Positions 13,501-26,799 of a stretch of DNA of 64,000 nt are shown here, piece after piece. Both the position numbers and the translations under genes were made by a program. Position 1 is the stretch's first letter, and each line of letters begins with the position of its first letter. The DNA comes from Linepithema humile (lineage: Eukaryota > Arthropoda > Insecta > Hymenoptera > Formicidae), in assembly GCF_040581485.1 (NCBI RefSeq), contig NC_090134.1, positions 434,001 to 498,000 on the forward strand. The letters run 5' to 3'. The notes below the pieces were generated by a model. It did not search any database. It saw only the letters and a list, made by a program, of their open reading frames with translations, and had not been told where the DNA came from.

Positions 13501-14120
13501 TTACGAAGAAGGGCAACACTTGAAGAAGTCTTGTGCTTTCGCGCCACGTGCTGAAAAATGACGAGAAAGATAAGAAGGAGCGGAGAGCAACTTGCGCGGT
13601 TGTTTCGCGCGTTATTGCCCTCGGCGCGAAATGCCTTCGCCTTCGCGTTATTAGCGGTCGCTTCAGGATACTTATTATATCATTACAACTGTAACGAGAT
13701 GTTAAGGGATGTTACCGGCAGCGCGAGCGCGTCTATTATATAACGGAGGCAACCGGCTGTTAATAGCCGCCGAGATTGAAACTCGTCGAGTTGTAAGACG
13801 ATACAGTGTGCACTTCACACGTGTCACATTTTACACGCGGTGAAGATAAACGTCGTAACTAGAGAGCGGAAATTCATGGTTTCATGGAGAGTCTTCCTGT
13901 AGTCGGGGTGGTCCGGTTTATTAACACTAGATCATTTCTTTTTTACAAGATAAATTAATAAGCATTTTTCTCGACTCTGCTGAGTTTCATTTTAGACACA
14001 ATAAGCGCGATAAATTATACTAATATTGCAACAGTAAAGTGAAATTATTAATACATAAAGTTTCGTCTTTTTAATATTAAAAAAGACACAGTTGTCCAGA
14101 TAATGCAAATAGCAACAAAA
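13501..14120. other. Non-coding stretch
   Basis: The left half is CpG-rich, including a 61-codon frame at 13558-13743 with a hydrophobic middle (FAFALLAVASGYLLY). It has no homologue I can name. The right half is AT-rich and leads into an (AT)n run. No gene can be supported. Confidence 0.5.
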
Positions 14121-14137
14121 ATATATATATATATATA
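14121..14137 (+). repeat. (AT)n microsatellite
   Basis: This is a short run of AT units inside an AT-rich spacer. Confidence 0.85.
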
Positions 14138-14544
14138 ATTACTATATAATTTTTTCTAATTCTAATTTCATAATTTTGTCCTGAATAACATTCCTTTACC
14201 AATGTTTTTCGACAGAAAGAATCTATCCGTTAAGTGATCCTTGCACTTGTCTAGAATATTCACAATCGGCACTCTCAGGAATTAGAATGGAAGATCGGTA
14301 TAGGCGAAAATAAAACTGCCGTCGCAATTTCGCGAGAAGTCGTGGCTCTTTCCGTAATTCCGGTCGATCCCCAGAGAGCTGACAGCTTCGTCGTTGTCGA
14401 AGTCGTAAAGAGAAGCCGTAGAGAGAAACGAAAGAAGGGAAAAAAGAAGAAAACCTTCGCGCGATCGTAATGCACGCGATAGAAAAGCGATCCGCGAATC
14501 GAACGCATCGACGTACGTTTTCCATCTGGACCGAGCGAGCTCTG

Positions 14545-14545
<1 letters not shown>

Positions 14546-14596
<51 letters not shown>

Positions 14597-14611
14597 CAAC
14601 GACGACGACGG
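14546..14611 (+). repeat. (ACG)n trinucleotide repeat
   Basis: About twenty ACG/GAC units with two interruptions (near 14590 and 14597). It translates as poly-Thr or poly-Arg on the plus strand and poly-Ser or poly-Val on the minus strand, which explains the low-complexity open frames here. It could be a coding homopeptide tract in principle. The flanking frames have no recognisable protein, so I treat it as a microsatellite. Confidence 0.88.
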
Positions 14612-14914
14612 TGAAGAAAAAAAGAAGAAAAAAAGAAATAGAACCCCCGCGTTGTTATTCGTCCTCTCGTCCCGGAAAGGTGGATTCACCGACTTCGTAC
14701 AATTTACAGTGGAGGAATATAAGGAGAGGATGCCGGAAAATCAGACGACGACTCGGTTGAAGAAACGACGACGGGGTTGCAGAGAGGGTGTATAGCGCCA
14801 GTCTAGGGGGGAGGGAGGAAAACGGAACAGTCGTAACAACGTCTTTATATTATGCGCATGGCTGAACGTTTCCCGAGGTTCGCTTTTAGAGACAACGAGA
14901 AAGAGAAACGAAAG

Positions 14915-14916
<2 letters not shown>
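14612..14916. other. Purine-biased CpG-rich stretch
   Basis: This is purine-rich on the plus strand (AAGAAGAAAA-type runs, GGAGGG) between the (ACG)n and (GA)n repeats. The frames here owe their length to compositional bias rather than to coding sequence. Confidence 0.5.
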
Positions 14917-14974
<58 letters not shown>

Positions 14975-14975
14975 C
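14917..14975 (+). repeat. (GA)n microsatellite, interrupted
   Basis: This is a GA tract broken by two AAAG interruptions. It sits inside a purine-rich segment that begins near 14400. Confidence 0.92.
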
Positions 14976-17100
14976 AACGGGATTGAAATGTATCTTGATC
15001 TTGCGAGTGGATTTACATAATTGCTTCGGCTACGCTGTCTTTTTCCCGGACGGAATCGCCGCGACTGCGGAGGCGAACCCTCAATATTGGATTCTGCGGC
15101 GCAACAGCGGAGACATAAAGGGTCGAAGGACGGCTCGTAAAAGAGCACATCGCGTAAGGCTCTCTCGTCGTTTCTGCCGCGATCGGTTTTCCTTTAGAGC
15201 CGGATTACAGCGTGCGATTGTTCGAGTTATTACGGACGGCTTATCGGTCGCTGGCGGCTCGTTTTTCTCGCCGCAAGTATCTCTGGTCGCGTTTATAGCA
15301 TGTAAGGGACTAAGACACGTTTTGTTTCATAAATAACATTGATAAATTCATCCCCACACGATTATTTTCCTATTATCGATGCTTTAAAAATTGTCCTTAT
15401 ACTTTTGACTAATAAAAAAACATATCTACACACGGTTCCTACGAAATGGAAAACATATTTTGACTATAAGTACTTGCGTTAAATGTTTTTAGTTCACATT
15501 AAAACTACAGCTAGTGACTTGAAAATGAGCAAAAAATGGTAATTTTCAGGAAGAAACCGATGACATAAAGATGCAAAAATTTTAAACAGCTCAAGCTACA
15601 TTATTCTGTTTTTAATGGCTGATATTGTGTAAAATTTTCTTAAAAAATATAGAAAGAAAGACGAACAAGAAATTAATATTGCCTTGGTGTGGCATCGTAA
15701 GATAATGTAATAGTTAAGAAAAAAATTCATTCTTTACAAAAAACTCACTTTTCTCAAAAATCACCAACTTAGAAAAATGTAATAATTATTTCTTTCGATA
15801 TTTCTGCTGGTTCAGCAAATATTAGAAAAAAATCATAAAATTATTTTATCTCTGCGGAATGTTTGCATACATAAGCATTTTTAGTCAAAAAAAATAGTTA
15901 CGTGCTTGAATGCTTCACATTTGTGTAAAGTTCCAAACTTTCTCGAATTCACGGATGGATAAGCGTGCCTCTTGTTAGTAGCGGAAATCAACCAGTGCCC
16001 GGAAGCGAATTATTTCGATTGTTTGTGTCTGTGTAATTTGTGCTCTTTGAGCTCTCGACGTGGAAAACAATTCCTTGTTATTTTGTTGCGCCGCGTTGCG
16101 TTTCCCAATTCAATTTTCTGGTAGTGATAGAATTTGTCAAATCTCGTTAGTTGACATCGAATAATTTGTACGATCCGCCTTTTCTGCGCCAAAAATATCT
16201 TCTCTTATTTGTGCCGAGAACTAGCGATAATAAAATAAACGAATCTAGCTTGATGTAGACATATCTGATGCATAACTGATGCATACATAATTAATATTTT
16301 CAATATTATAAAAAGTATTTTTTCACTATTGTACACATCATACATTTTTACATCTATCATATCATAATTGTAACACATTTTTTATTTTTTATTTAATTTT
16401 TAAAATTGTTTTGGAAATTTTATATCAATAAAATTTTTATAAAGTAATTGTGTAATTAGAGTGTGATTGGAGTTAATGACATATAATGTCAACTGAGCTT
16501 ATAGAATCTCATACATTGTATAGCAATTTTAGCAAAATTGAAACACATTTCAAATGTTAAAATTAAATGAGCGAAATTAAGCTTTGCGGAAAAATTCCCG
16601 TATCGCATGCAATTATCCAATGGAGATTTATTTTCAAGTAACTGCGAAGTAATAGAGAGAACTGCGATTAATCCCAAAGTAAAATATATAGAATGCCGAG
16701 AAATAAATTCAATAGCACATAACAGCGAAGCGAGCGACAGACGTCCGACAATTGCTGAAATGAGCTTTTCATGTCGCGCGCGGATTGTAACGTATCAACC
16801 GTGACAAACGCGCGCGCGGATGATAAACACGCGACGCGCATTAATAATTACCGCGACGGAAGTATCGAGTATCGGAAAATCAAGAGTAGCAACTTGATGT
16901 ACTGGCGGGGTGAAACTTGACTAGCCCGGCGACCTGGTTGTCAGGAATACCAGCTGCTAAACGGAAACTGAAATGTAGGCTGACGGCGAGAGAATCGTAC
17001 TGGCGGTAGCGGTTATTCTCAAATATTGGAATAACGTATCGGTGATGCGGCGGAAACGATATCCTTGTCCTTTTCATTATGGGCACGCAGCATCATCATT
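14976..17100. other. Non-coding stretch, no gene recognised
   Basis: CpG-rich sequence to about 15330 includes an unrecognised 117-codon plus-strand frame at 14983-15336. A long AT-rich run follows to about 16700, and then balanced sequence. No motif, repeat family or structured RNA was recognised. Confidence 0.6.
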
Positions 17101-17600
17101 CGCGACGACGTAAGTCTCGATTTTTCCCGAGTGGAGAATGTGCGCCTGTCGTGCCATTATCGTACGATATTGAATTTCGATAGGTTCGATCCCGCCGCGA
17201 AAACACAGTCGTGCGCACGACTGTAGTGCATCGCACGTGAATTGCATCGGGAAACGTAGTTACGTTGTGCATATATGCCCATTTGCTGTTGCTAACGTTC
17301 GCTCGCTCCTGGCCGGAAGCAAACGTTTTCTCGCCGCGGCGACGTTATTATGTTTTCCGATTGAGCACGTGAGACAATTTATTTCCCGGCCAATTATGAT
17401 TTAATCCCCATTATTAGTTTGGGATTAATAAAAGTTTATTCGCCTGGCAGGCTTGACATCGATGCCATCGAGAAACTAATTTACGATCCATTAAATTGTC
17501 GCGCGTGAAAGTCTATTTTCTCTTGAAATAATGAATCCGCATAATGAATTCCATTATTACCGGAAGACGGCGAAGACCGAGCAACTGTGTTGAACATACC
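17101..17600. promoter_or_regulatory. Candidate cis-regulatory block with palindrome and paired TAATCC sites
   Basis: This balanced, CpG-containing block holds a perfect 20-bp palindrome at 17205-17224 (ACAGTCGTGC and its complement, no spacer). It also holds two inverted TTAATCCC/GGGATTAA motifs at 17401-17408 and 17421-17428. TAATCC is the known core of K50 homeodomain proteins of the Otx/Bicoid/Goosecoid type. Several further ATTA cores lie in 17390-17560. No open frame of note spans the block. Regulatory function is inferred from motif density only. Confidence 0.35.
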
Positions 17601-19870
17601 GTGTTTAAATAGATTGAAATAAATTTGAATAACCTTCAATTTCAGTCCCAGAACCGCCAATTTTGATTTTAATATTAGATTTCCGTGTAAAAATTAATCG
17701 TATTATCGGCTTTAATCTTTCAACTCTTGACAACTCGTGTCTTTTAATTTTAATTTTAATTTTAATTACATATTGATTATTATCAATGATACCATTTCCG
17801 GTATTAAATTATTAAAGGCACTTGGCCTCAAGAAATTAATTTATGTTTATTCAATATGCGAATTTGTTCTTCTAAAGTAACAAATTTGCAAAATAAATTC
17901 CACTACTGTAAAAGATAAGAGTAATGTTGTCTAATATATGATGATTATGTCAATTTAACTAGATTAAATAATTTTCAATCTAAATATCAAAACCATCAGA
18001 ATTCAGTTTAATAACGGAGTCTTGGATGAAGGTTAACCGCAAGCTAAGTATTACCTCCTTAAATCCTTCAAAAGTCGATATCTCATTTCATCTAATATTA
18101 AATCGTACCGTGTAGTCAAATTATACAGATTTAAATTTATGTCGATTAAAATAATTATTTTCTATCAAGAGAGAGGAAGAGAGGTTTTTAATTCCACTTG
18201 AAAAAAACTCAAGCCTAAAATTTTTAAAAAATAGATAAATCTTTCGTAACAATCTAATGATTATGTAATATAGATGTTACTATATCAAGAGAGCACTGTA
18301 GCGCGACACAATTTTCGGGCTTAAAGCATGACGGGCGTAAAAATAGCATGACGGAGTACATCTTTCACACGAAAACGCGCGTATCTTTTATGTTCCGGAG
18401 CAGAGGGAAGTCTTCTTTGTTAACCAAATTTTCACTTCCACCACGATTTCGTAGTCGACGCGTTGTTAGTCCACATGTCACTTACAAACTGGTATTATAA
18501 ATCGCGAAAGAAGAAGAAGCTAAGGTAGAGGGGCCGCACGTTGTGTACGGTCGAATTATCATCCGGGATTTATAACTCCTAAGGCGGACCTTTCAAAAAT
18601 AGGGCCATATTTTGAAGATAAACATGACTTACGAGCCCTACGACCCGTATTCGCGCGGGCATTATACGAGCAGCTAGTCGCGGGAGTTTGTCGAAAATAG
18701 TCCGTTCCTCTCGAGCCATTTCAAATATTCGCCGAAGCGCAGCAATATAAGTGAGAACGCAAGATAAAAGCGCGAATAAATTTGTTTTTACTATAGTTTA
18801 CCGAGAATCGCTATCCTTGTTATTGTATATACACACACAACTTTACATTTTCTCAAGAATTTAACAAGCTTAGAGTTACGCAAAAAAATTATTTGATTTA
18901 AGAAATAAAAACTGCATGAGGTATAAAAGTATGAATTATTCACAATCCGCACATATTGTTTGGTTAATTTAACCAACTCATTACGACGTAGACGTATCAT
19001 TAGCACAATATTTTGAATGATCGTCTCGGGCAAGCCGTCGTGCATTAATTCCATGCGGAAGTGATTACCACATCACGCGATGCGACCGCCTCCCTGAATA
19101 AAAAAAAGGCCCGATTCAACATTGAGCCAGTCCGATTTAATTATTACTTTGTACCACGGGAATGATTATCGCATAATTAAAGCATTCGTTAACGCAGATG
19201 CCGGTAAAGTAACAAGCGTTCGACAATCGCTAAAGATAATTACTGGTTATTCAGAATTGCAGCTTATGAACGGCAGAATATTTCAAAGAGAATGCGTGTA
19301 AAAATGCAGGAGATATTACATTCCAAATCTCTTAATAAGTTGATAATTTTCACTTTCTTCTCTTCTCCAAATCTGCATTTTTAAAAATTTTAAAAATTGT
19401 GTCCTTATGTATTTTTTCACACATATTTTCTTTTAAAATTCAAACTTTTAAAAGTAAAATTTTCCAAATGCTACTATTATTCATGCATTTTCTTCTGGAT
19501 AAACTTCAATTACGTTGAACTTCAATTACATTGGCACTCTTTCCGGATAGTCTTCGATTTAATTCAGAGACGCGTGCCGCCGGAAAATGACTTTTCTCCG
19601 AAGTATCGATCCATCGTCAGATCGTGCATAGGCGGTGGGAGTTTTTGTCGGGGCGAAGGTCGCCGAGTGGAAAATCGAGGAAACTTTCGGGCGAGAAAGC
19701 TGTCGGAAGTTTCCGCAAACTGCATCTGCATCCGCCGTGCAGACTTGTTAAAGAAAAATATTCCGTGGAAGAGAAATTTACATATTATAATGCGAACGGG
19801 GATTTACATGGGATAATAAATATGATAACAATGTATCGGGAAATTTTGCATGCCGCATTATTTCGTGCAA
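17601..19870. other. Non-coding stretch, no gene recognised
   Basis: AT-rich sequence to about 18290 includes five tandem TTTTAA units near 17742-17768. A CpG-rich stretch follows at about 18290-18780 and mixed sequence to 19870. Nothing recognisable as a gene was found. Confidence 0.6.
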
Positions 19871-19921
19871 GCGCGCGCGCGCGCGCGCGTTCGTGTGTGT
19901 GTGTGTGTGTATGTGTGTGTG
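19871..19921 (+). repeat. Compound (GC)n(GT)n microsatellite
   Basis: About nine GC units (19871-19889) are followed by a run of about fourteen GT units with one AT interruption (19892-19921). Alternating purine-pyrimidine tracts of this kind are known to favour left-handed Z-DNA. Confidence 0.92.
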
Positions 19922-20136
19922 AACGCTTCTTGAAATAGAAATAAAATATGTTCCAAGTCGCGGGACCCTCGCCTCTCCAACGCACACTTTCAACTCTCGG
20001 AAACACATTATTCGACGCCATTACGGCAAAGGCTGACTGAGGCTGACGAATTTCTTATCGCTTCGACAATGCTGGGAATTAATTTTCTATGGGTTTTAAA
20101 TTCGCTATTGTTGTCCGCTAAACGAACGAGGACACA

Positions 20137-20207
20137 AAGAGTCGGGAAAATACGCGTGATTGTCCAAACACCCCGTTCGGGGAACAAAGGATTAATTCCC
20201 GACTCTT
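20137..20207. other. Nested hairpin with 12-bp closing stem
   Basis: AAGAGTCGGGAA at 20137-20148 pairs exactly with TTCCCGACTCTT at 20196-20207. Inside the 47-nt spacer a second small hairpin, CCCC-GTTC-GGGG, lies at 20171-20182. Together they form a two-level stem-loop of 71 nt. It may be a structured RNA seed or a chance inverted repeat; no flanking gene is known. Confidence 0.4.
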
Positions 20208-20633
20208 GAGATTCGCTCGAGTCGGCGCTTATGCGTGTCGCGTTCCGGCGTTCCGGCTTTTTTCCACGTGTGGGATAGATAACTCGCGATGCTTTTTTCT
20301 TGCCTTACGTCCCAGCACGGGTCCCAGTGTCCGCTACGTGACTGGACAACGAAACGGCTCTCCTCGTTGTCTCTGCGAGTGCGCCGCGAAAGAAACGAGC
20401 ACTCTCTCTTCCTCTCTGGGGCTACGATCAACTGCAGATCGCACGCTACATCAACGATTCAATCGACAAAAAATAAAAGAGATATGATAAAATCTCGATT
20501 GTACCGGGTGTACTGATCAAGTGACTTAATCGCTATAAACAAAAAAAAACAGACGACTGATGCTTACATCAAATAATAAAAATAATGTATCACTGGAAAA
20601 TAGCACTGTTTTCCAAAAAATTCTGCGATAAAA
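20208..20633. other. Non-coding stretch
   Basis: Balanced sequence to about 20490 is followed by AT-rich sequence. Overlapping frames of 75-93 codons on both strands have no recognisable product. Confidence 0.5.
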
Positions 20634-20668
20634 GAGAGGGGGGGGGGAGAGGGAGAGAGAGACAGACA
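20634..20668 (+). repeat. G-run with (GA)n
   Basis: A run of nine G's at 20639-20647 is flanked by GA units on both sides. It is a purine-only tract on the plus strand. Confidence 0.85.
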
Positions 20669-23600
20669 ACAGAATCAAAATTACGCTAAGTACTGAAAGC
20701 ATAAATTTTCAGAAAAAAGAAAATGTTTGTTATATTATTCTGTTTCTTTAAGGTATTTTTAAGATACGACTATTTTTTTAATTATTATTCTCTTTTAATT
20801 ATGATATATTAACATAGTTTTGAAATTTTTGAATGATGAATGTTTTTTACATACGACATGAAATAGATGGGTAGAAGGAGATAGAGTTCGGTCTCATTAC
20901 ACACAATTCGTAACGTCACGTTTTTTAATCAAACGCGTTTAACTAAATTTTTAATTGGTGTTGTTTACAATTCAGAAATAAAAATAACTTCGATAAAACT
21001 CCTTTCAGATGATCACCCTGTACACAAACTCCCCGCGGATTTCAGTACGAGCAGATACATCCGCGTAACATCGCCGGTGGCGGTCTCGCTCTGCGAGATG
21101 TCGATGAATTATTTACTAGGAGTGCGTGGACATGACGCGCTGGATATATATCTACATTTCTAGATCTTGTCGTCGAGACCGCCTACCGACAACATCATGT
21201 AGGAAGGATAAGAAAGGGGAAGATAATGATACGGGACATCGCATATATCTACCGTCTGCGTTCGCCGTAAAGGCTGTGTGTAATCAAGTTACGTAAGTAT
21301 TATTTAAAATTTTTCATTCTACGACGCATTAAATATTTTTGTAAAGATAAAAGTAAACATTGATACGATAATAAGTATATAAATTAAATTCGCGAGCGTA
21401 AACTTATGCTAATATTTGAACAAAGTGCAAGAAAATAACAGTTGCAAAGTTAATATAGAAAATTATACAATCAAATGTAGAGTAGTTATGCTAATCGTGC
21501 TGATATCTTATCACTTGTAATTAATTTATCCCGTAATTAATTCATTGGGGACACTCCAAGCGTATAACTCGTTCGCTCGCAAAATTTAGTGAAGTTAATT
21601 TATGATTTCGTTGAAACGCATTAGTCCGACGACCGTGACGGGATCGTAAATGTAGCTACGGATAACCCCCAAAGTAGAACGTAAACTCGCCTCCTACTGC
21701 TATTTGTTCGTCGAATTATCGTGGAACGGCACGAAACGCAGTTATATTCGTCGGTCGAGTTCTCCGTTTCCGCCCTGAGACTCGCGCTAACTCTCGAAGA
21801 CTCGTCGACGTGTGCGCGAAGGGTCGTTTCTTTAATTGAATTTCGACGAAATTGCGACGTCTATTAAACGCGGCACGCGAGAACGAGCAAAGAACTTTTC
21901 ACGGCGACCTCGACGTTGCGAGACTTGTTTCGCACTGAATTATGACATACGCACGGCGAGTCAAGGAAACAAAGATGCATATTATTGAGAGACGCGTGAT
22001 TTTTCTCTCTTTCTTTTCTAATTTAGCGTGCATTTAATTTTCACTTCATACCGAAGATTAAAAGCCGGCGGTGGAGTTTCCCAGAAAATTCTCTCACACC
22101 TGCGGCTGAGAGGAAACGCAGCGGTTCCGGGACGCACGTGCGTCCATCAGATGAGACTTAAAATCCGCGCCAGTCATTTCGGAGCGACGTCGTCTCGTCG
22201 CCCGCATAAAGAAATCCGAACTTACGGCAACTTTGAACCCCGAGCACGTCCGCGGTCCCCGAAGTGAGAAACGTCTGCCGCATTTACGTGTTCTCACGAC
22301 AAATCCTGAAACTCGCGCGCGACGATAGCAAAAACTGATAATTTAAAAACGTAATTTTTTTAATCACCTTAATTCATCGTATAAATGAAAAAGACAAGTT
22401 TTATTTATTTCGAGCGCATATAACATACGTTTCTAAATCTATGTGATATGAAGATCCAAGTATTTATAAAACAGCGAGATATCACGGGGAAGAAGAGATA
22501 TCGTGATAGTTGAATCTAATAATGTCGGAAAACTATGTATATATACGGTAGCAGAAATTCGAGGACCGTTGGGATTATCCTTAATACGCGGCATATTCGC
22601 GTTGTGCAACGCGTCTCGCGAGCGCGGCAGAATCTCGTGTATTTCGTCATTACACCTGCCGGCCGCTGCGGCATAACCAGGCCAACAATTCCATTACGAG
22701 CGAGTTCCCAGAACTGCGAAGTTGCCTCCCCCGAGTGAGAGAGACCGTCCTCTCGTAATTAGATATTCGTAAATGACGCGGCGACCTCGGTCGAGGTGAG
22801 TATCCTCCCGTGACGTTTATACAGACTGTCCCAGAAGTCGCGCACTTAGACCCTGTATTCTCACTCATTATTACTCGCCTACCATTAATTCAAGAGCTCA
22901 ATTCCGGTCCATGCTAATTCGAAGGACATGAGAATTGAGTTAAGCAAATCTTCAGCCTGGAAACCTGAAAGGATGCACCATCACGGAAATACATGCACGA
23001 AAACACATCTAACTCGTACTCTACTGCATTAAACAGCATGCGAAAATTGTACCTAAATGTTAAATCACGCCATATGTTTATCTATTCAAAAATTCTAAAT
23101 TAAAATTTTTTTAAAAATCTAATAATTTAAAAATCTTGCATGATTTATAAAAACAAATGCAAATATAAGATAAAAAACCTAGTCGTATGTTAAACTTTTT
23201 CTTCTAAAAATTTGTGACTTTGGAATTGGCATAATTTAAAAGGCGTATCATTAATTTTAAACATCTGCATTTGTGAACGCCAAAATAAAAAAATGAGTAC
23301 CGCAGGAAAAAGACTGAGAAACACTGGTAATAATCTGGACTGGCAATAATACTAGGTCTGCTATAAATCAGCACGGGCGATACGTATCGTGCAATATTAG
23401 CGGGAAGCAATAAAAATGGCGTTTACAATTAAAGCGGCGGAAAAATCGGCTTCGAGAGGATCCGAGAGTCGGATTGCAGGTAACTCATCCCCGTTTGTCG
23501 GTAGTTTGCTCATCTCTTTTTCACCGGGAGAGATCGCCTCCTCGTCGGTGCACCGGATGTAGAGACAAGGAAAAAGGAAGGCGAGGCGCAGGGGTAAATT

Positions 23601-26600
23601 TATTAACGATAAGAGATAACGCGACGTAAAAGAGTTGCTCCAGCTGCGCGCGGCTGTGATGTGAGAAAAAATAAAGGGAACGAAGGTTCGATAACGCTGG
23701 CTGAAACGGATATCGCGTACTGCAATTATTGTTAATATCAGAGGTCGAGTTACAGCGTAAAAATAGCATTACCGTGAGAAAATTTAAACAAGATTCCATT
23801 TTTGTACTCAAATTGCCAAAGTTTGATAGCTTGATAAAAGTATTATTAACATGATAAAAGTGATCGGATAATGTGGATAAAAAACAATCATTTCAGATCG
23901 ATTTCATCAAATTTTCTTTAAATTTTTAAAAAGATGACAAATTTGTGCACTATACCGATAAAAGAAAAATTTATGGATTTATTCCTAGTTGGAAAGAAAT
24001 CAGATAGATGCGAGACACATTAATATTGTCGTTGAAAGCCGCCATTAAATGTAAATTCGCTTGTTATCGCGTAAAATCACGACGGTAACGACAAATTGAA
24101 TTGCTTCCAGCCGAGTGACATCTTCAGTAAAATTTTTACTTTCTCCCTGTTCCGCCGCGAATAATTCTCTCTTGTCTGTCTTCATTCCGCGCTGTCCATT
24201 GTTGGTAATGGTTGCGATAAATCGCGCGAAATATCTTGTCTCAAGGCAACAATGAGCGGCGTTAATTACGCACGGGAGAGAACAAAAGCACGTCGACGTT
24301 TAACGAACACGCTGTATCGCGACAATCCGCAGAATTTTTCACGCGCTGCTTAAAACGCGTTGAATGGCAGAGTCATTTCTACGGCGGGTAAGATACAATT
24401 CGAAAGAACGGAAAGCGAAAGTAAAAAATTATATTATTGATGCTATAAATTAAACTGTTTCACAGCTGAAGCATGTTCTTGATAAATGTTGTCAATGTGA
24501 AAGCATGAATTACGGCGCAAAGAGGGAAAAATTTTATTCAATTATAGAGTTGTAGAAACTTTGAAATTCAATAGAATATACACGTCAAATGTGATAAAAA
24601 GTTTAAATGTGATTAAATATATTAAAATATACGACACTTTAATACAAAATTCAATCCCCACATAACAAGATTGTATCTTGCAGAAAATAATTAAAATATA
24701 CCTACCTATCAGACCTCGATTTATCGCAATTTTCATTTAAATACATTAGTAGGTCTCTCCTTCATTATAATTATCAGAAAATCCAGCATTATTTAAATTC
24801 GGTCGTGAAAGCGAATTAAAGAGAATAAATGGTTCGCGATACTGAAACATCGGCGACAAATCGAACGCGGGCAATCGGCGAATAAATTCGTTCATTCGTT
24901 GAATTCGCGACAAACGTCGATTTCCGGTCATGCGGCGCGAACGCACCGAAATGTTTCAAATAATGGTACACGATAATGCCCTCGTTAATAATGCGTCGTT
25001 CTGATCGGAGCGGGTAAATGAACCGGCGCCAATCGCGCTTTGTTCTCGTTACCGATGATAACAAAAAACGAGTAAATCCTTACTCAAAGGTGGGGTGATC
25101 ACCCGTCCGTTGGATTTAGGTGGCACTTTAATCTTCCGGTGATTTCGTATGAGGATTTCCACCCGAATAAACTCACGCGATTTTACGACGCGCGTATGCA
25201 AATGTCACGCGGGCAATATCCCGCTATGATATAAAAGACGTAAATGTCAGAGTGGTCACAATATTTTAGCCAGATCTAAATAATAAAGGCAACTGAAATA
25301 ATAATAAAAATTTCATTTGACATGACAATTAACGATTCTCATTACTTTTGGAGAGATAAAAACTACTAATTTAAGATGGTATTAACTTGTAACATACGTA
25401 ATGCGTATGTGTTTCTTTATTATAATGATGATATATATTATTTAAAATGGAATAATTATTTCACAAGCGTTATCTCGTTTATTATTAAATCGCTTATCGA
25501 AAATATTTAAAATCTTCGCTGTCGTGAAAAATTGATCGAACTTTGACGCGCTTCCATAAATTGAATCCGCGAATGACGGTCCATAAATAATCAAGATAGA
25601 ACTCGTTGTTCAAATAACGCGAAGCACGCCGAAATATTATACAGCGCGACATAAATCACACGGCCGAATTTATGACAAACTCGCCAGATGGTTCCCCGCC
25701 GAGTAAATCGCGGTAACGTTATTTTTAAAGCGAGTTGCAATGCGGAAGTAGACGTTTACGCTTGAATCAGCTCATGGAATTGCCCTGGGAGAATAATTTA
25801 ATTAATAAGCACGCTTCCCCTCTTTCTCTCGCTGTAAAGTTTCGCCGACTGAGTCGCGTTGATTAAACGCGTCGCACAAAAAAAAAGAATTTGATTACGA
25901 AGTTTCGGACGGCTGGCTGACGTTCGCGTAACGCTTGATAGATATTGACTCGAACACCGCCGCGAAATTCTCTATTGATTTTTGCAGCTCGTTTTTTCTT
26001 TCACAGTAAAATGTGGCTGTAGATCAAACGACTTTGACGAAAAATAAATCTGTCGGTGTTAAAAAATGAAGGAAGGGTTGTCGCGTTTCGACGGGAATTT
26101 ATTATTACGCTTTGACGTAATTTTCGCCAACAATAAATTGTTATTTAATATGGCGTGCGGTATATGAGATGTTTGATCATTGATGGCAGCATCAATCAGC
26201 TTAGCGGTATAATAATAGCTTCGGTGAAATTGGGTCACAGTTAAATTGTAATATGTTACGTAACTATCAACCACCGAAGTCTATAACGTTGAAACGATGC
26301 AAATGTTACATATCGTCCTGAATATTTTGACAATATTTCCAGTATAACGTATACGAAATATTTGTGCAAACACACGTGCGTAATTATGCTGATTTAACAT
26401 ATGCGCCGATATCGGCAGGCAAATACTGTCCGCAGCTCGCAGTTTATTGCCCGCGGTCGCATAAATCACCATCAAAATGTAAACTAAACATAATGGATCA
26501 ACCTATTAGAATAAGAGCGCCGTAAAATTGCATCGCGATAGTTTCGCGAGTTATGAGCAAAACGCGATATAATGACCGCGCGTTTGCCAATATAACCGGT

Positions 26601-26799
26601 GTATCCGCGTACTTAACATAACAATACGAATTAGCGAAACGAAACTTCGTTATAATTAATAATTCGCGGTGCACAGCAAAACCCGGAAACGGGATAATCC
26701 GTCGTTCCAATTCTCTGATTTGTGATACAAAATAGTGAATCGTAATGCCACTTCTATTCTTACCGCTTTACCAAAGTGTTCTGTCACCAATGTTAATTA
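20669..26799. other. Long non-coding stretch, no gene recognised
   Basis: AT-rich spacers (about 20690-21010, 21290-21500, 22320-22470, 23040-23420, 23810-24010, 24400-24830, 25260-25500) separate CpG-rich blocks (about 21020-21280, 21540-22320, 22550-22860, 24010-24400, 24830-25250, 25500-26050, 26280-26720). No frame exceeds 96 codons. A 12-bp palindrome, CGATACGTATCG, lies near 23369-23380. The blocks from 24830 to 26720 contain many ATTA/TTATCG words and could be conserved non-coding DNA, but only an alignment could show that. Confidence 0.6.

Noticed and set aside
14282..14760. Poly-Ser and poly-Thr frames around the (ACG)n tract
   Set aside because: Low-complexity translation of a microsatellite; flanking residues resemble no known protein.
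17120..17200. GGTTCGATCCC resembling a tRNA B box
   Set aside because: No A box, acceptor stem or cloverleaf can be formed upstream.
19665..19690. TCGCCGAGTGG resembling a tRNA-Leu/Ser A box
   Set aside because: One mismatch to the box and no B box or acceptor stem downstream.
22790..22805. Consensus splice donor GAG/GTGAGTAT
   Set aside because: No supportable exon ends there; the adjacent frame stops earlier, at 22738.
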